The position numbers were made by a program, and so were the translations under genes. The notes under the pieces were generated by a model that was not told the origin of the DNA, did no database searches, and was given only the letters and a program-made list of their open reading frames with translations. Shown here in pieces: positions 45,140-56,460 of a stretch of 64,000 bases of DNA. The stretch lies in the NCBI GenBank assembly GCA_034401795.1, contig CM067370.1:64630439-64694438 (forward strand), written 5' to 3'. Position 1 is the stretch's first letter. Each line of letters begins with the position of its first letter. This DNA comes from Chaetoderma sp. LZ-2023a (Eukaryota > Mollusca > Caudofoveata > Chaetodermatida > Chaetodermatidae).

Positions 45140-45395
45140 CCTTGGCTCGCAAACTAGCAGTCACCTCCTCGTCCAATTGACTAAACTCACGTATCCACTG
45201 TGCTTTCTTGTGGCGATTCAAGGATCCTCGGTAAGCGCTCGAAACCTTCCCGGATTCATTGCTCGGGAGAGTCGCTTCTGCCACTCCTTGGCACAGATCT
45301 GGTCGATCATCTGGAGCAGGTCAGCTTTCTTGGCCTTAGAGTGGCCTCTAAGGCCGAATTGCTTGGTAATAGCGCGAATCTGTGCAAGAGTACTC
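45140..45395 (-). pseudogene. Duplicated SAP-like region
   Basis: MSTLAQIRAITKQFGLRGHS then KAKKADLLQMI and EWQKRLSRAMNPGRF, a second copy of 44,752-44,994 and its downstream part (VNWTRR, LLACEPRL), now with stops. The duplication spans roughly 350-400 bp of the gene's 5' end. Confidence 0.6.
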
Positions 45396-45893
45396 ATGGT
45401 GTATATCCCTGTGGATGCCTGTCTCTAAATGGGCGTTCAGACACTATTATGTGTGGCGATCAGTACCTGTGGATGCCTGTCTGGGCGTTCAGACCTATTA
45501 TGTGTGGTGATGGCGATCAGTACCTGTGGGTGGATGCCTGTCTCTAAATGGGCGTTCAGACCTTATTATGTGTGGCGATCAGTACCTGTGGGTGGATGCC
45601 TGTCTGGGCGTTCAGACCCTATTATGGTTGGTGTATATCCCTGCGGATGCCTGTCTCTAAATGTGTGTTCAGCCCCTATTATGTGTGGCGATCAGTACCG
45701 TGGGTGGTGTATAACCCTGTGGATGCCTGTCTGGGTGTTCAGACCCTATTATGTGTGGCGATCAGTACCTGTAGGTGGTGTATATCCCTGTGGATGCCTT
45801 CTCTAAATGGGCGTTCAGACCATATTATGTGTGGTGCTGACGATCAGTACCGGTGGGGGTGTATATCTCTGTGGATGCCTGTCTCTAAATGGT
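45395..45893 (+). repeat. Right terminal array of element 2, about 55-60 bp unit
   Basis: About eight copies built from GTGGATGCCTGTCTCTAAAT, GGGCGTTCAGACC, TATTATGTGTGGCGATCAGT and ACCTGTGG or GGTGTATATCCCT. Units vary by loss of the CTCTAAAT part or gain of GGTGTATATC. The left end of the element has one inverted unit. Open frames are artefacts. Confidence 0.85.
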
Positions 45894-45964
45894 CAGTGCG
45901 CATGCATGCCCCTGGATAGGAAAGTACGTGCGTGTATAAAGCCCTATGGGAGAGGTATGGCTAA

Positions 45965-46345
45965 GTCTGTAAGAACGCGTAGCACGCATGCGCACATGTC
46001 AGATCCATATGTTAGTATTGTGAGAGAGTGTATGCTTATATTGTACCGAAAAATTCCTTCGTTCTTGTCGTTGTTGGCACCGATTAGGACTGTAATGAAG
46101 CTAGAATTTCAAAACTGTTTGCCATTTTAAAATCGGACCAGAAATGGCCGAGTTATCCACAAATGCTAATAGTGAAATTTGAACCTGTGATTTTAAGTTT
46201 TCTAATAAACACAAAACAAGAATCCCCCGCATTAACTACCTCGGCCATGTATGCATTAGTAATTATAGCTGATAAGCTATGTGTTCTCATTGCTGTATTG
46301 CTGCGCTTATCAGTCTCTCTAGATCTTGACGTCACTTCGAGATAA
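45965..46345 (+). repeat. Dispersed repeat F, copy 1
   Basis: Shares order and sequence with 59,225-59,500: GCACGCATGCGCAC, then AAAATCGG.C.AGAAATGGC and GTTATCCAC, and a downstream TGACGTCA. Both copies are in the same orientation. Confidence 0.5.
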
Positions 46346-46409
46346 CGCAGTAACAGCAATTTTACAACTCACGCTCAGAGATAAGATTACTAAGAGGCGA
46401 CATTTTAGT

Positions 46410-46510
46410 GGTGTTGCGGTGGGTCAATCAATAGAGTATTGAATTGTATAGGATTCCCAGGCTGCAGACTGGGGTTCAAATCCGCTCAAAAGACCTCGCT
46501 AGAACTTACC
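46410..46510 (+). ncRNA. tRNA-derived SINE-like copy
   Basis: GTGGGTCAATCAATAGAGTA resembles a D-arm/box A. About 40 bp on, GGGTTCAAATCC is a good box B. The T-stem has a mismatch and the acceptor ends do not pair, so this is not a working tRNA. A retroposed RNA polymerase III-derived element is the best reading. It is followed by a body to ~46,600 and (CA)n at 46,614-46,634. Confidence 0.5.
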
Positions 46511-46669
46511 TGAAATTTCGAAACTAGGTAAGACACTAGGCCGGGGTAATATGACCAGGTTAGATAAAGACCCACCGCAACACTCCCCAGTGCGGGGTCA
46601 AAGTACCACAGATACACACACACACACACACACACCAGCCGGTTGGAATAGCAACAGAATGGGCTAGGA

Positions 46670-46800
46670 GGTAGGTGGGCTAGGATAGGTAGGATAGGTA
46701 CATAGGTAGGATAGGTAGGATAGGTAGGATAGGTAGGATAGGTAGGATAGGTAGAAAAGTGGCCCACAGATAGAAAAACCTCCTCAGGATACCGGTCAGA

Positions 46801-46842
<42 letters not shown>
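46670..46842 (+). repeat. (GGTAGGATA)n and (GA)n microsatellites
   Basis: GGTAGGATAGGTAGGATAGG-type repeat at 46,675-46,755 and (GA)n at 46,803-46,842. Confidence 0.9.
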
Positions 46843-46843
<1 letters not shown>

Positions 46844-46914
46844 CCGGCCACTGGGGAGGTTCTCCCGGACAGTGGGATCTGTCTGGGAGTTTTATATTCG
46901 CCACGGCCTTCCAT

Positions 46915-46981
46915 GGCCAGGGATCGCCAAACGGCGGTCAGTTGAGGGTGGTGGTATCATTTTAATTCCGACACTACTACT
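46915..46981 (+). mobile_element. Half copy of the AGTAGTAGTGTCGGAATT fold-back family
   Basis: GGGATCGCCAAACGGCGGTC through ATTTTAATTCCGACACTACT matches the right arm of the element at 33,507-33,652. Positions 46,982-47,285 show nothing recognisable. Confidence 0.65.
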
Positions 46982-47285
46982 GAACTATATGTCATTATGA
47001 TGGTGACGTCATCCACCTAGTGACCTAATTCATTATGACGTCAAATACTTGACCTCGGATCCCTCAATTTTCACTAGGAATTCAATCTAGAATTTGTGAG
47101 AATGGAGAAAGCTCTGCCATCAAATTATAAATATCCAATATTACTTCAATATCTTGATTGTGAGCTCTGGAGCAAAACATCATCAACATGTCAACACGTA
47201 TTCGACATTTGTCAAAGAAAAGAAGATAGATGAGCTGTGTGAAATTGAATAATTTCCATACCATTATTCTATCGATAAAATCTAA

Positions 47286-47374
47286 AAAATATCATTCTCT
47301 TGTCGGGCAAATGGACATTCCTCAAACCCACCGCAGAGGCCGTTTTTGCCCGCTTCGAGATGAAAGCGTTAAAC
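47286..47374 (+). mobile_element. MITE family A, copy 6 (fragment)
   Basis: TCTTGTCGGGCAAATGGACA, TTCCTCAAACCCACCGCAGA and a final GATGAAAGCGTTAAAC match the right end of copy 1. Confidence 0.6.
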
Positions 47375-47494
47375 ATTCGTGTCTGGGTCGATAATCTGAT
47401 ACTATGTCATGTCAATGACTGAAGCATGGTGAACGAATAACGGACGGGAAAGATTAGCAAGCTGGGAGCTGATGATAAGGTTTGAGTCGACGTT

Positions 47495-47572
47495 AGTTGT
47501 GGGCCTACCCGATCCGACTCGACTGTTCTGTCTTGATATGTACGGTGACGACAGACAAATGAAATTATCGGC
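47495..47572 (+). repeat. 78-bp repeat, copy 2
   Basis: Identical to 45,046-45,123. Outside element 2, about 1.6 kb past its right end. Confidence 0.85.
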
Positions 47573-47803
47573 GTTCATGCAGCTAATCAAGGATTTACAT
47601 TTTATAACAGTACAAAAATCAATGTTTTAAGATGGCACTTGTACCTGAATTTTACCTTCTTTATTTGCCTACCTGGACTATTTTACGTGATGCAGACGTT
47701 TTCCCTCGCCTCAAGAATAGCTTTCGTGCATGCTGTCATACAGCTGGGGATGCTGACGCCACGTTTCAACAAATTCCATTTCAATTTCTGTATTGTTCTA
47801 GTC

Positions 47804-47805
47804 TG

Positions 47806-47868
<63 letters not shown>

Positions 47869-47930
47869 CGTCGCTGTCGTTGTCGGCAGCGGTGGTGGCG
47901 GTGGTGGTGGTGGCTGGTTGGTTGGTCGTT
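47804..47930 (+). repeat. (TTG)n/(GGT)n microsatellite
   Basis: (TTG)n to about 47,868, then TCG and GGT units. Poly-Cys and poly-Val open frames are artefacts. Confidence 0.9.
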
Positions 47931-48061
47931 ATTGTTTTTGATTTTTTGAAGCTATAAAACTAAACTAACATTTTCTGACAAGAGAATGGTATCCATATTC
48001 AACAAAAGCATTGTTGAAACGATGCGACAAATCCAAAAGTGACACATTTTCCAAAGCTTAC

Positions 48062-48156
48062 CCACATTCCATCAATGTCAGCACATCGCCAATAAGCAGC
48101 ACAATATCTCTCATCACCATAAGCAGAGAAACCCACGCCTTCCCTGGTACATGTAT
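48062..48156 (-). CDS. Exon: second peritrophin-like chitin-binding segment
   Basis: A 95-bp exon with acceptor AG at 48,158-48,157 and donor GTAAG starting at 48,061. The translation contains TCTREGVGF, YGDERYCAAYWRC and ends in DIDGMW. The spacing of Cys and aromatic residues (C, then D..YC..Y..C) is that of a chitin-binding type-2 domain. The first two bases complete the codon begun by the 52,605-52,681 exon. It ends exactly on a codon boundary, as the next exon (32,639) requires. Element 2 and many repeats occupy the following intron. Confidence 0.8.
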
Positions 48157-48363
48157 CTAAAATAAACAAAGAATGGCTCTCAGATATTATCAGCTTTAGT
48201 TTTTGTCATAGATTGCAATGATTTTTTTCTGTGCTTTTCTTCGAATTTCGGCATTTTTGGCACATGACCAACATTATGTCATTTTGGTGTACGGCAACAG
48301 GCATTCTTGTGTGTTCTGAGCAGTGGCTGGCACAATAGTTCTAGATCCAAAATTGGGTATGAG

Positions 48364-48484
48364 GACGTACGTGCGTGCGTACGTACGTGTTTTTGCGCAT
48401 GCATGCATGCGTGCGTGTCCGCGTGCGAGCGTGCATGTAGGCGTGCGTCACGCGTGTGTGCGCGTGCGTGCGTGCTTGCATGCA
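48364..48484 (+). repeat. GCGT/ACGT-rich degenerate microsatellite
   Basis: Alternating purine-pyrimidine GTGCGTGCGTACGTACGTGT-type sequence. Positions 48,490-49,615 are AT-rich intron with no recognisable gene. Confidence 0.8.
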
Positions 48485-49619
48485 TAATACTATTTGATTG
48501 TGATTGCTAAGGCCGATCCGTATTTTCCAGAGAAGATTTAAAATTTAAGCCTCTCTATAGTGGCGTCAAATATCGATGAAAGTCAAACAAATTCGCATAC
48601 AAATTATATTTGATGTAGTGTAAAGAGGGACGTTTAGCAGATAAAATATACAAAATCTGGAATTATATCATTAGGCAAACATCTTTGCCATATGTTTTTA
48701 ATCTATCTATAAAACAATGACATGTTGTATATCTAATTAAAGCTTATTGAAATGCATTGTCTGAAAAAATTATTAAAACCTTATTTCCTCTTCAATCGGA
48801 TCTATTGCCAAACTAAACGCTAAATAGAGCATGCTCAAAGATGATAATCTTACGTATACAACCTTCTACATATATGAATTCTTGCACTGCTTCAATCTCG
48901 CATACTTTTCACGATAGAAGACAAATAGCATCTGTAACGTCCTGGTATTGCGCTTTACAATTAATGATTACTCATTATATAATAATGATTTCTCCCGGTG
49001 TTGATGTGGTATTTACATCAACCGGGGATTGGTATCATTTTGTCATTCAGTAACCTTCAGTCATACAATACAGTCATCATGTTTATTGTTAACAGTCTAT
49101 TCAGTGTTTGATTAATTATCATCCCGGGCAGTTTCAAAATATTACAGCATCCAAATATGTATATTGCCTATATGTATAAGTAAGACCAAGACATCAGTAG
49201 CATGCCCAAATATTGTTATATGCCATTCTTTTGTTAATTCAAGTTCATTTTTCACAATGGGAGCATCACCATCAGCTTATGCATGACGTAGTTTATGACC
49301 ATTCCTCGGCAAATGATTTCCAAGCATGTCCACAAAATGCTGCTTATTTTTGCTGTTGCAAAGGAATGGTGCTTTGCTGGTAAGAGGAAGGGAGGTCTCT
49401 TCAAATACATCTACCACTGAAGATTGCATTGCTCATTTTGTGTGTTCCACGTCTTTAGTGCTGGCAGTTCCATAACCATCGAGGACAACTGTAACTGTTC
49501 TGCAATGACGGTCCACGTAATTGTCATAAGGTTAAAGAACATCTACAATATGCGTGGCTATCAAGGACATACTACATTCACATTTATTCGGGACATCTAC
49601 ATGAATTACTGTTCATTGC

Positions 49620-49680
49620 CAAGTCGTCTCTAGCAAAATGTATGGACGCTATGTCCATACATTTGGCTAGAGACGACTTG
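49620..49680. repeat. Strong hairpin, 28-bp arms, 5-nt loop
   Basis: CAAGTCGTCTCTAGCAAAAT then GTATGGAC, loop GCTAT, then the reverse complement with one mismatch. Confidence 0.85.
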
Positions 49681-49699
49681 TCGAGCTTTCTTATGGAAT

Positions 49700-50150
49700 A
49701 TGCTTCTGGATGAAATATCATCTGTCCGTCCATCCAGCCATCCATCCATCTGGCCGCCTGTACTTCAGCTTATATATCCTACAAACTGTTGGGTGGAATT
49801 TAATCAAATTTGTTATGTTAGTTACCATATAATTGCTGACATCATGACGCCATTTATATTAAGCGCGACACACTGGATAGAGTACGGGCAGAGTGGTTGT
49901 GACGGGGTCGGTGGATTGTAAAAGGTGAAATTTGGCGGAATTCAACTCTATTTGGTTAGTTACCCTTATGACTGCGCATTGTGAAACAATGTTTAAATTA
50001 GGCTCCACCTCCGGAGTGTCTGTCTGTCTGACCATCTTGCCCATACATACGCACGCACGCACGTGCGTCCGTCCGTCCTTCTGATGGAAGAATGATTTGC
50101 CATTTTCGATAAAGCTGCCATGGCTACAATTAGCTTCTCCCACTTGTTTC
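49700..50150 (+). repeat. Dispersed-repeat-like intron segment
   Basis: CTGTCCGTCCATCCAGCCAT, then a stretch on lost-sequence pattern GTGGAATTTAATCAAATTTG. It resembles 8,360-8,560 and 58,300-58,620 in style (CCGTCCGTC run, then an AATTTG..ATTTG block). Probably remnants of one common repeat family. No gene. Confidence 0.3.
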
Positions 50151-50340
50151 TTTTGAACTCATATAGCACCATACCTTATGGGACTGCCAAGTGTGTGTCT
50201 CAACATCAATAAAATCATTTTTCTGCTGCCATGCATTAAACAATAAGAAATGTAGTTTAATCATCATAAATTCAATTGTTGTACTACAGTCTACAATTGC
50301 GAAATAAAATAACGATTTCGAAAAACAGAATTCGATTTAG

Positions 50341-50694
50341 TTAAAGGTGCATATCCACACCAGAATTCTTGAAAATAAAATTGTTAAAATTTAATTATTT
50401 TATAGGCTTAAATTATGTGTCTATATGTAATGAAACGAAATAAATCTTATCATATGATGATTTCATTCCATATAAATTAATATAATTTTTGAAGTTGCGA
50501 AATTGAAATAATTGCTCGTGCCACTATTTCAATTTCGCAACTTAAAATATTATATTAATTTATTTGGAATGAAATCATCATATGTTAAGATTTACTTCGT
50601 TTCATTACATATAGGCTCACAGTTTAAGCCTCTAAAAGTATATAATTTAAACAATTTTATTTTCAGTGATTTTGCTGTGAATATACACCTTTAA
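50341..50694. mobile_element. 354-bp fold-back element with ~165-bp arms
   Basis: Starts TTAAAGGTGCATATCCACAC and ends ATATACACCTTTAA. The arms match along nearly their whole length (for example AATGAAATCATCATATG on both sides) around a ~15-bp centre (TTGCTCGTGCCACTA). No coding frame. Target duplication not clear. Positions 50,695-51,340 hold nothing recognisable. Confidence 0.85.
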
Positions 50695-51344
50695 GTGTTT
50701 TAATGAGAAAACTGTACACAGTAAAGTGATAGATACGTGTAATTCAACCTTATAAATATTTTGCATGAACCCATAATAGATAATTTCTGAGTACACCACA
50801 CGCATGGCGCCTGACATTAAACATATACGAAAATGACATTTGACGCAACATAAATACCGCTTCAGGGACGACTGACATCGTTGAAAACAATTGCCCAGAA
50901 ATGTAATCTAAATATTAATTAGTCTTATGAGTTTACTTTTTGACAGGCTTTATTTAGATATGCAGTATGCTTGCTATACGTGGGGTTGACATATCAATGA
51001 TTGTTATTGTCATATTTTGATATCAAAATCGCGTATAAATGATTTGGCTGACAATGCATTTCAACAAGCTTTAATTAGACATGCAACATGCCATTATTTC
51101 ATTGGTAATTTAAAAACTTATAGCAGAAAAGGTGATTTGACATAAAATGACTCTAAAGATTTTTTGCCAGCTGATATAATTTTAGACTTTTAATGTATTG
51201 TCTACTGATAGGTTGACTGTACACTACACCAAAAATAATTTGTATGGAAATTTGTTCTAGGTTAACAGGTATTTTGGTTATATCTGGTCTACTAATAAGG
51301 ATCTGCTGGTTTCAGCTTGCTAAAATTGCAGAATTTTATATACC

Positions 51345-51895
51345 GACCCTCACCATTCCTCAGTCAAACTCACCATCCCTTACTCACCATGCCTCAGTCA
51401 CACTCACCAAGTCTCAGTTACACTCACCATGTCTAAGTCACATTCACTATGTTCCAGTCAAACTCACCATGCCTCAGTCAAACTCCAAGTCAAACTCACC
51501 ATGTCTCAGTCACACTCAACATGCCCCAGTTACACTCTCCATGCCTCACTCACACTCACCGAGTCGCAGTCATACTCATCATGCTTCAGGGACACTCGCC
51601 ATGCCCCAATCACACTCACCCTGCCTCACTAACACTGCCCATGTCTCAGTCAAACTCACCATGCCTCAGTCAAACTCCAAGTCAAACTCACCATGCCTCC
51701 GTCACACTCAACGTGCCCCAGTCACATTCTCCATGCCTCACTTACACTCACCGAGTCGCAGTCATACTCATCATGCTTCAGGGACACTCGCCATGTCCCT
51801 ATCACACTCACCCATCCTCACTAACACTGACCATGTCTCAGTCACATTCACCATACACCAGTCAAACTCACTATGCCTCAGTGAAAAGCTTAAGA
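51345..51895 (+). repeat. 18-bp minisatellite with ~190-bp higher-order unit
   Basis: About 30 copies of CACTCACCATGCCTCAGT. A larger block containing the odd AACTCCAAGTCAAACTCACC occurs at 51,480 and again at 51,670, so a ~190-bp segment was duplicated. The unit is a multiple of three, so three frames stay open. The 240-residue frame is not considered a gene. Confidence 0.85.
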
Positions 51896-52604
51896 AGCTA
51901 TCTTCCACAGCGTCCAAAATGATAGTTATTAATATCGGTCATTTGTTACATGTTCCATCTTATTGATCACCTTACGGACAAATGGTGTATTTTGATTGAC
52001 AGATCTGTCTACAGGTGAATGGATAAATCTGTTCTGTCACTCAAGAATATGACGTCATAATCAATGACGACTAACATAGGCTGACACACAATCAAAATGC
52101 TTAATGAATGACACATCTAGCTAGATCCGTCATGATCATTGAATAGTCCGTCAAGTGTAAGAATTTTATGTCTACTACGTAATAAAAAATCTTTTGAATA
52201 TGTTGACCTAATTTGAGCGGATGCTGTTGCTGCCATAGGCACCATTCAACATGTATAGTTATTTTTATATTGAGATTTTGGGAATTCAGGGATCGATTGA
52301 TCCCAACACACACAAACCGTGGGCGGAGCCTAGCTAGGAATGGATCCTTCTATTATGACCGTAATACATGTGCTACGCGTCCTCCCAGTAAGAACCTTTA
52401 GTCTATGTGATCTTGAACTTTGATCCCATGTCGGCCAAACCACTCACCTCATGTAAACAGCGTCGTGTCACCACGCATGCTATCTACCATACAAAACAGG
52501 TTTCAGTTCGTGACCGCTCTGTGGACAGACCTAATGCATCACAGAGTGCCCATTATAGACGGGCTTGTTTTTATTTGGCTATGCAGTAGGGGCCTACTAC
52601 TTAC

Positions 52605-52681
52605 CCCATTCACATATAACATCACGAGGCCAGTGCTGCTGTACCTGTGTCTTGTCCCAAAATGTTCCGGGAGACGTCCAT
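52605..52681 (-). CDS. Exon: second half of peritrophin-like domain
   Basis: This is a short 77-bp exon too small to stand out by ORF length. The acceptor is AG (52,683-52,682) after a T-rich tract; the donor GTAAG begins at 52,604. It encodes a PGTFWDKT stretch followed by DVIC, which matches the C-terminal part of chitin-binding type-2 domains, where a GTFWD-like turn precedes the closing Cys. One base completes the codon left by the exon at 57,857, and one base is left for the exon at 48,156. Both junction phases fit, which is strong support for such a short exon. Confidence 0.75.
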
Positions 52682-53090
52682 CTGTCATTAAAGAAAGTAT
52701 ATATTCTACAAATCAATAAATTAAGGGACGCGAGGCTTTGAATCTACCTAAGATATCGATTGTACTTGAGTCTGGTGAATGGTGGGATTGGTGTGTGGTG
52801 TGGGTGGGTGGGTGTGCGGAGCGGGGTATGTTTGTCAGCAACTGCCACATTTAGTCTTCGTTTCGCCAATAATAAGGCTAGCTGTGTTAGTCTGGGAATA
52901 ATTAGTTTCAACCTAGTACAGTTTATGTCTAACTGTATCTAAATTCACAAGCTTTCATACAAAACTGTGCTTTAGCTGATTAAGTACATTTATGTGAGAA
53001 GTTTTATCCAAAGAGGTACAGCATTCGAATCCTGCTTTCAGCTTTTTAAAGAGGCCTGAACATTATCTTACTTTTATCTGTCTTATTTAT

Positions 53091-53143
53091 AGCACGCACG
53101 CACGCACACGCGCACGCACGCACGTACGGATGCACGCACGCAA

Positions 53144-53210
<67 letters not shown>

Positions 53211-53212
53211 CA
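53091..53212 (+). repeat. (GCAC)n microsatellite
   Basis: About 120 bp of GCAC repeats. Positions 53,213-54,990 contain no recognisable gene. Confidence 0.95.
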
Positions 53213-54989
53213 GTCTAACAGTTGTGGTTGTGTCACTTGTAAACATTAAAACTGAAAGAAGGAAGGGAATGGGATGTCCAAGCTTTCCATAGTTCCGATG
53301 CTTTACCGAACTACCCGAGCATGCACGGGCATCATCAGTTGAGACCCGGCAAGCAACCTGTGTGGACATGCATATATTGACTCCGTGTCTAACCAATCTA
53401 GTATTAATATTAAACCAGTTTGTAGCATAATTAGTAGTTGATAAATACAGTAAAATACAAACCAATGTGTTTAGTGCCGACCATTATCTGTTCATAACAA
53501 GGACTCAGGTAATTTTACAATGCATGTACATAGGATGATGTTGCTCACAGCTGAACTGGCCGATTGTGATGTGAGCTTTAGATTTACAGATGAATATACG
53601 TAATAATTTAAAACAAAGTATAATTAAACATGGTCCCAGTAATGAGTACAAGACTACCAAGTTCATTCAAATCGATTATATTTAAAGATATTTATCATCA
53701 GGCATGCGTAATAACATTCGAAAGGCAATCTGTATGCCAAACGAGCTCAATTAAACGTACGTATCTAAAGTGGAGGGATGCATTATGAAGGTATGTAGGG
53801 AATTGTGGGTCGTGACAATGGGTTTAGATGCATGGAACAAATACGAGAGCGTTAGCAGTGCAACAGGTACTAGTGTGTCCGAGCGATACCAGTCTATAAG
53901 AACGACCGTCTACGTTCTTCTTTCAATTAGACAACTCGTAAGCTAACATATGGTATGAAATCAGCCATCCTGATCTCCATGACAATGATAAAATCCTGAC
54001 AATGCGGAATGCATCCACCAGATTCTGAATCAACAGAAGAAGACCATAATGCATGATTTTGTGACCACAAAACAACATCATTCAAGAAATTGTACAGTCG
54101 GACCTCAGAGGCAAACAAGGTCAACCAGACATCCAGCACACCCACCCCTTGAAAGACCTTAATAAGGAATGTGCAGATCAAGTGATTCCAATCAGCATGC
54201 AGTTCTTTCTGCTTCATGGGCCGGGAACAGAGATGTGACGCATGGCAGCATCGAGAGAGACAACGAAGAATTAACACGACCATAGACGAATATAGACCCG
54301 CCTCAGATTGAGCTAGGTGTCACTCAAAAGCGTCATTAATGAGACATCCTTATCATTATGAAGCTGGTCAAATAACATTATGGAGAGATTGGTACAGAAT
54401 GGCAACAAAGCGGATGATATATTGCTAAGGTGACAATAAAGACGTAACGGAAGCAGCTCCAGATGGAGAACACTCAAATAGAGTTATCAAGGGGAAGACC
54501 AGCTCCAAAGCATGGTCAATCTGATTCTGAAGGAATGTAAGTATTGCTGTAAGGTTGATGCTCTCGTGATGTTTCAAAGACGATCATACCATATTGTCTT
54601 CGGACCAACAACAGTCATCACCATTCAGTGGTAACAAAAGATTCAGAGATAGCAATGTTAGAAACACCTCCTTTGCGAATAAGGAAGTACGTTTGGTATT
54701 ATTGGCAAACAAGGACATTACACCAAGTCATATGGTCGGCAATCCTTTAAGAGCCGAGTACCATGAGCAACAACCAGCATGAATCAAAGACCAAATAGAG
54801 GGCATTTCATGAAACACCAACGAAGCATCGGTCACGAACGTTTGCCAAAGCAAAATGTACAAAAAATGATGATATCTTACTATAAGTTACTGTAGCAATT
54901 GTTAAATGCTTTGAATCTGTGGAGAATTAATATCGTGAAGCATAGCCTGCCCCAATCTCGCTATCTCTGGCCGTACGTGGATGCGAGAT

Positions 54990-56460
54990 GAACGCCACAC
55001 CAAATGACAGCTGATGAACATCTTGATGGATTGTCTTTACAAATTCGTGTTAGTTCCAGAAGCTGACATGAGCACACATGTGCTCATTGATTGTCATACA
55101 CTCATCCAAGATAGTGGCCAGCCTCATAGGTACCATGCATTTGGCGATTATGTTGATGTGCATGCATATGTAACTATTGGTCTTGTTTGTGATCGCTACA
55201 TTGGCTATGCGTCCATTTGGACTTCCTGAACAATTATGTCCACGATACTGGTAGGAGTATCGGCACCAATGCTGTTTGAAATTTTTCTAGTATATGTGTC
55301 ACAGATCGATACAAATAGAACTGGTATAGCTGGCTTAACAATACGCTTACCGGTATTGCAAATATTGGATTTTTAAATTTTTTCGCCAATACTAGCAGCA
55401 AGTTGGTTGATTTGACCGATTATGGTACGATAGTGGTAATCAATATCGTAGCTGTTTGTTAACCAGTGTTGCTATCTAAACACAAATAACAGATATCAGC
55501 TTTTGTGGAAATGCATTCCGAAATTGACTAGATATCACATACAGTATGTGATGCAACTGTTTCAATCATGGCGTGGCAGCTTTCTTGATACATCACTGTT
55601 TATAACAGTTATATGGCTGCAACAGCTTACTGTCATTTAATAAGCAGTGATTCGGTAAAAAAACGAGTGTGCAATAAAAAGCCAATTTGCAAGCTTATTC
55701 AGAAACAACGCGTTCCACTTAAACATGCGTGGAGCCAGTTCATTGCTGTGGATTCGAACAAAGCCGGTTTGTGTCAAGTTCTTATCTAAGTTCAATATGA
55801 ATATGGGTGTAGACTTACAAGAATATTGCAACCTGGTAGCAGGATGCGGATTCTCAGACACTTCATAGATGCGAGATCAACTAGGATAGATGGCGTCAGA
55901 AAAATTAGATGCAGACACCTGCCTAATACTCATTTGACGCGAGACAGCAAATGGAGCATACCAAAGTGCTGGTTGTATGCAGAGACATAGATACCATGCT
56001 GGTTCTAGTACACCCAACACATCTGAAGTTCCCATAATGGCAAATAACCAGAAATACTACCCAATACTGCAATATATTTGAGATTTGAAAAATTTGTAAG
56101 ATATAACCTACTCGCTAATGGGTTGTGATACAAACTCATCACTTATTGACTAAGGGAAACGTCGTGCTGCCAATCGTTCCAAAAAGCAAGGACTCTTTGT
56201 CAAGGGAATTGATTGTGAGGGCACCTCGCACCAATTGGTTTAAGCTAACTGAATGGTACGAGTCGCATACTGACGATCTTTCCGGAGTGGAGCTTTGGGA
56301 TATTATCCACAACCAGAGATGCCCTGGAGATCTACACTGCACGTGTCAACTACCAGATGAAGATCTGGCTACGGGCAGACATGCAAGATATAGCTATATC
56401 ACCACATTCACATTTCGGCCTAGTTGCCTGGACTGTACTTATGCCATGCAGCGGATGTGA
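54990..56460 (+). pseudogene. Degenerate gene of a dispersed family with a PIN-like region (uncertain)
   Basis: Plus-strand pieces read in order like a decayed protein. A block VLIDCHTLIQDSG then FGDYVDVHAYV and IGLVCDRY lies at 55,080-55,200. VLVVCRDIDTMLVLVH lies near 55,960 (compare V.V.G.DTD.LVLL.). Then WFKLTEWYESHTDDLSGVEL, CPGDLHCTCQL and SCLDCTYAMQRM lie at 56,240-56,455. I recall a gene family with the same block order, common in aquatic invertebrate genomes, ending in a Cys-rich tail. The origin and function are unknown to me. Many stops separate the pieces. The last 111-residue frame (56,125-56,460) is open. Confidence 0.4.

Noticed and set aside
45395..45893. A CRISPR-like array
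   Set aside because: Adjacent repeat units without unique spacers, in a eukaryotic mobile element end.
45429..45919. Frames of 107-125 residues at the right end of element 2
   Set aside because: They come from the terminal minisatellite units.
46410..46510. A functional tRNA gene
   Set aside because: Box A and box B are present, but the T-stem mismatch and unpaired acceptor ends rule out a working tRNA.
51244..51966. 240-residue frame as a repetitive secreted protein
   Set aside because: The repeat unit is a multiple of three and all three frames stay open; no signal peptide or splice support.
56125..56460. An intact 111-residue host gene
   Set aside because: Its content looks like the C-terminal piece of the decayed gene beginning near 54,990, so it is not listed alone.
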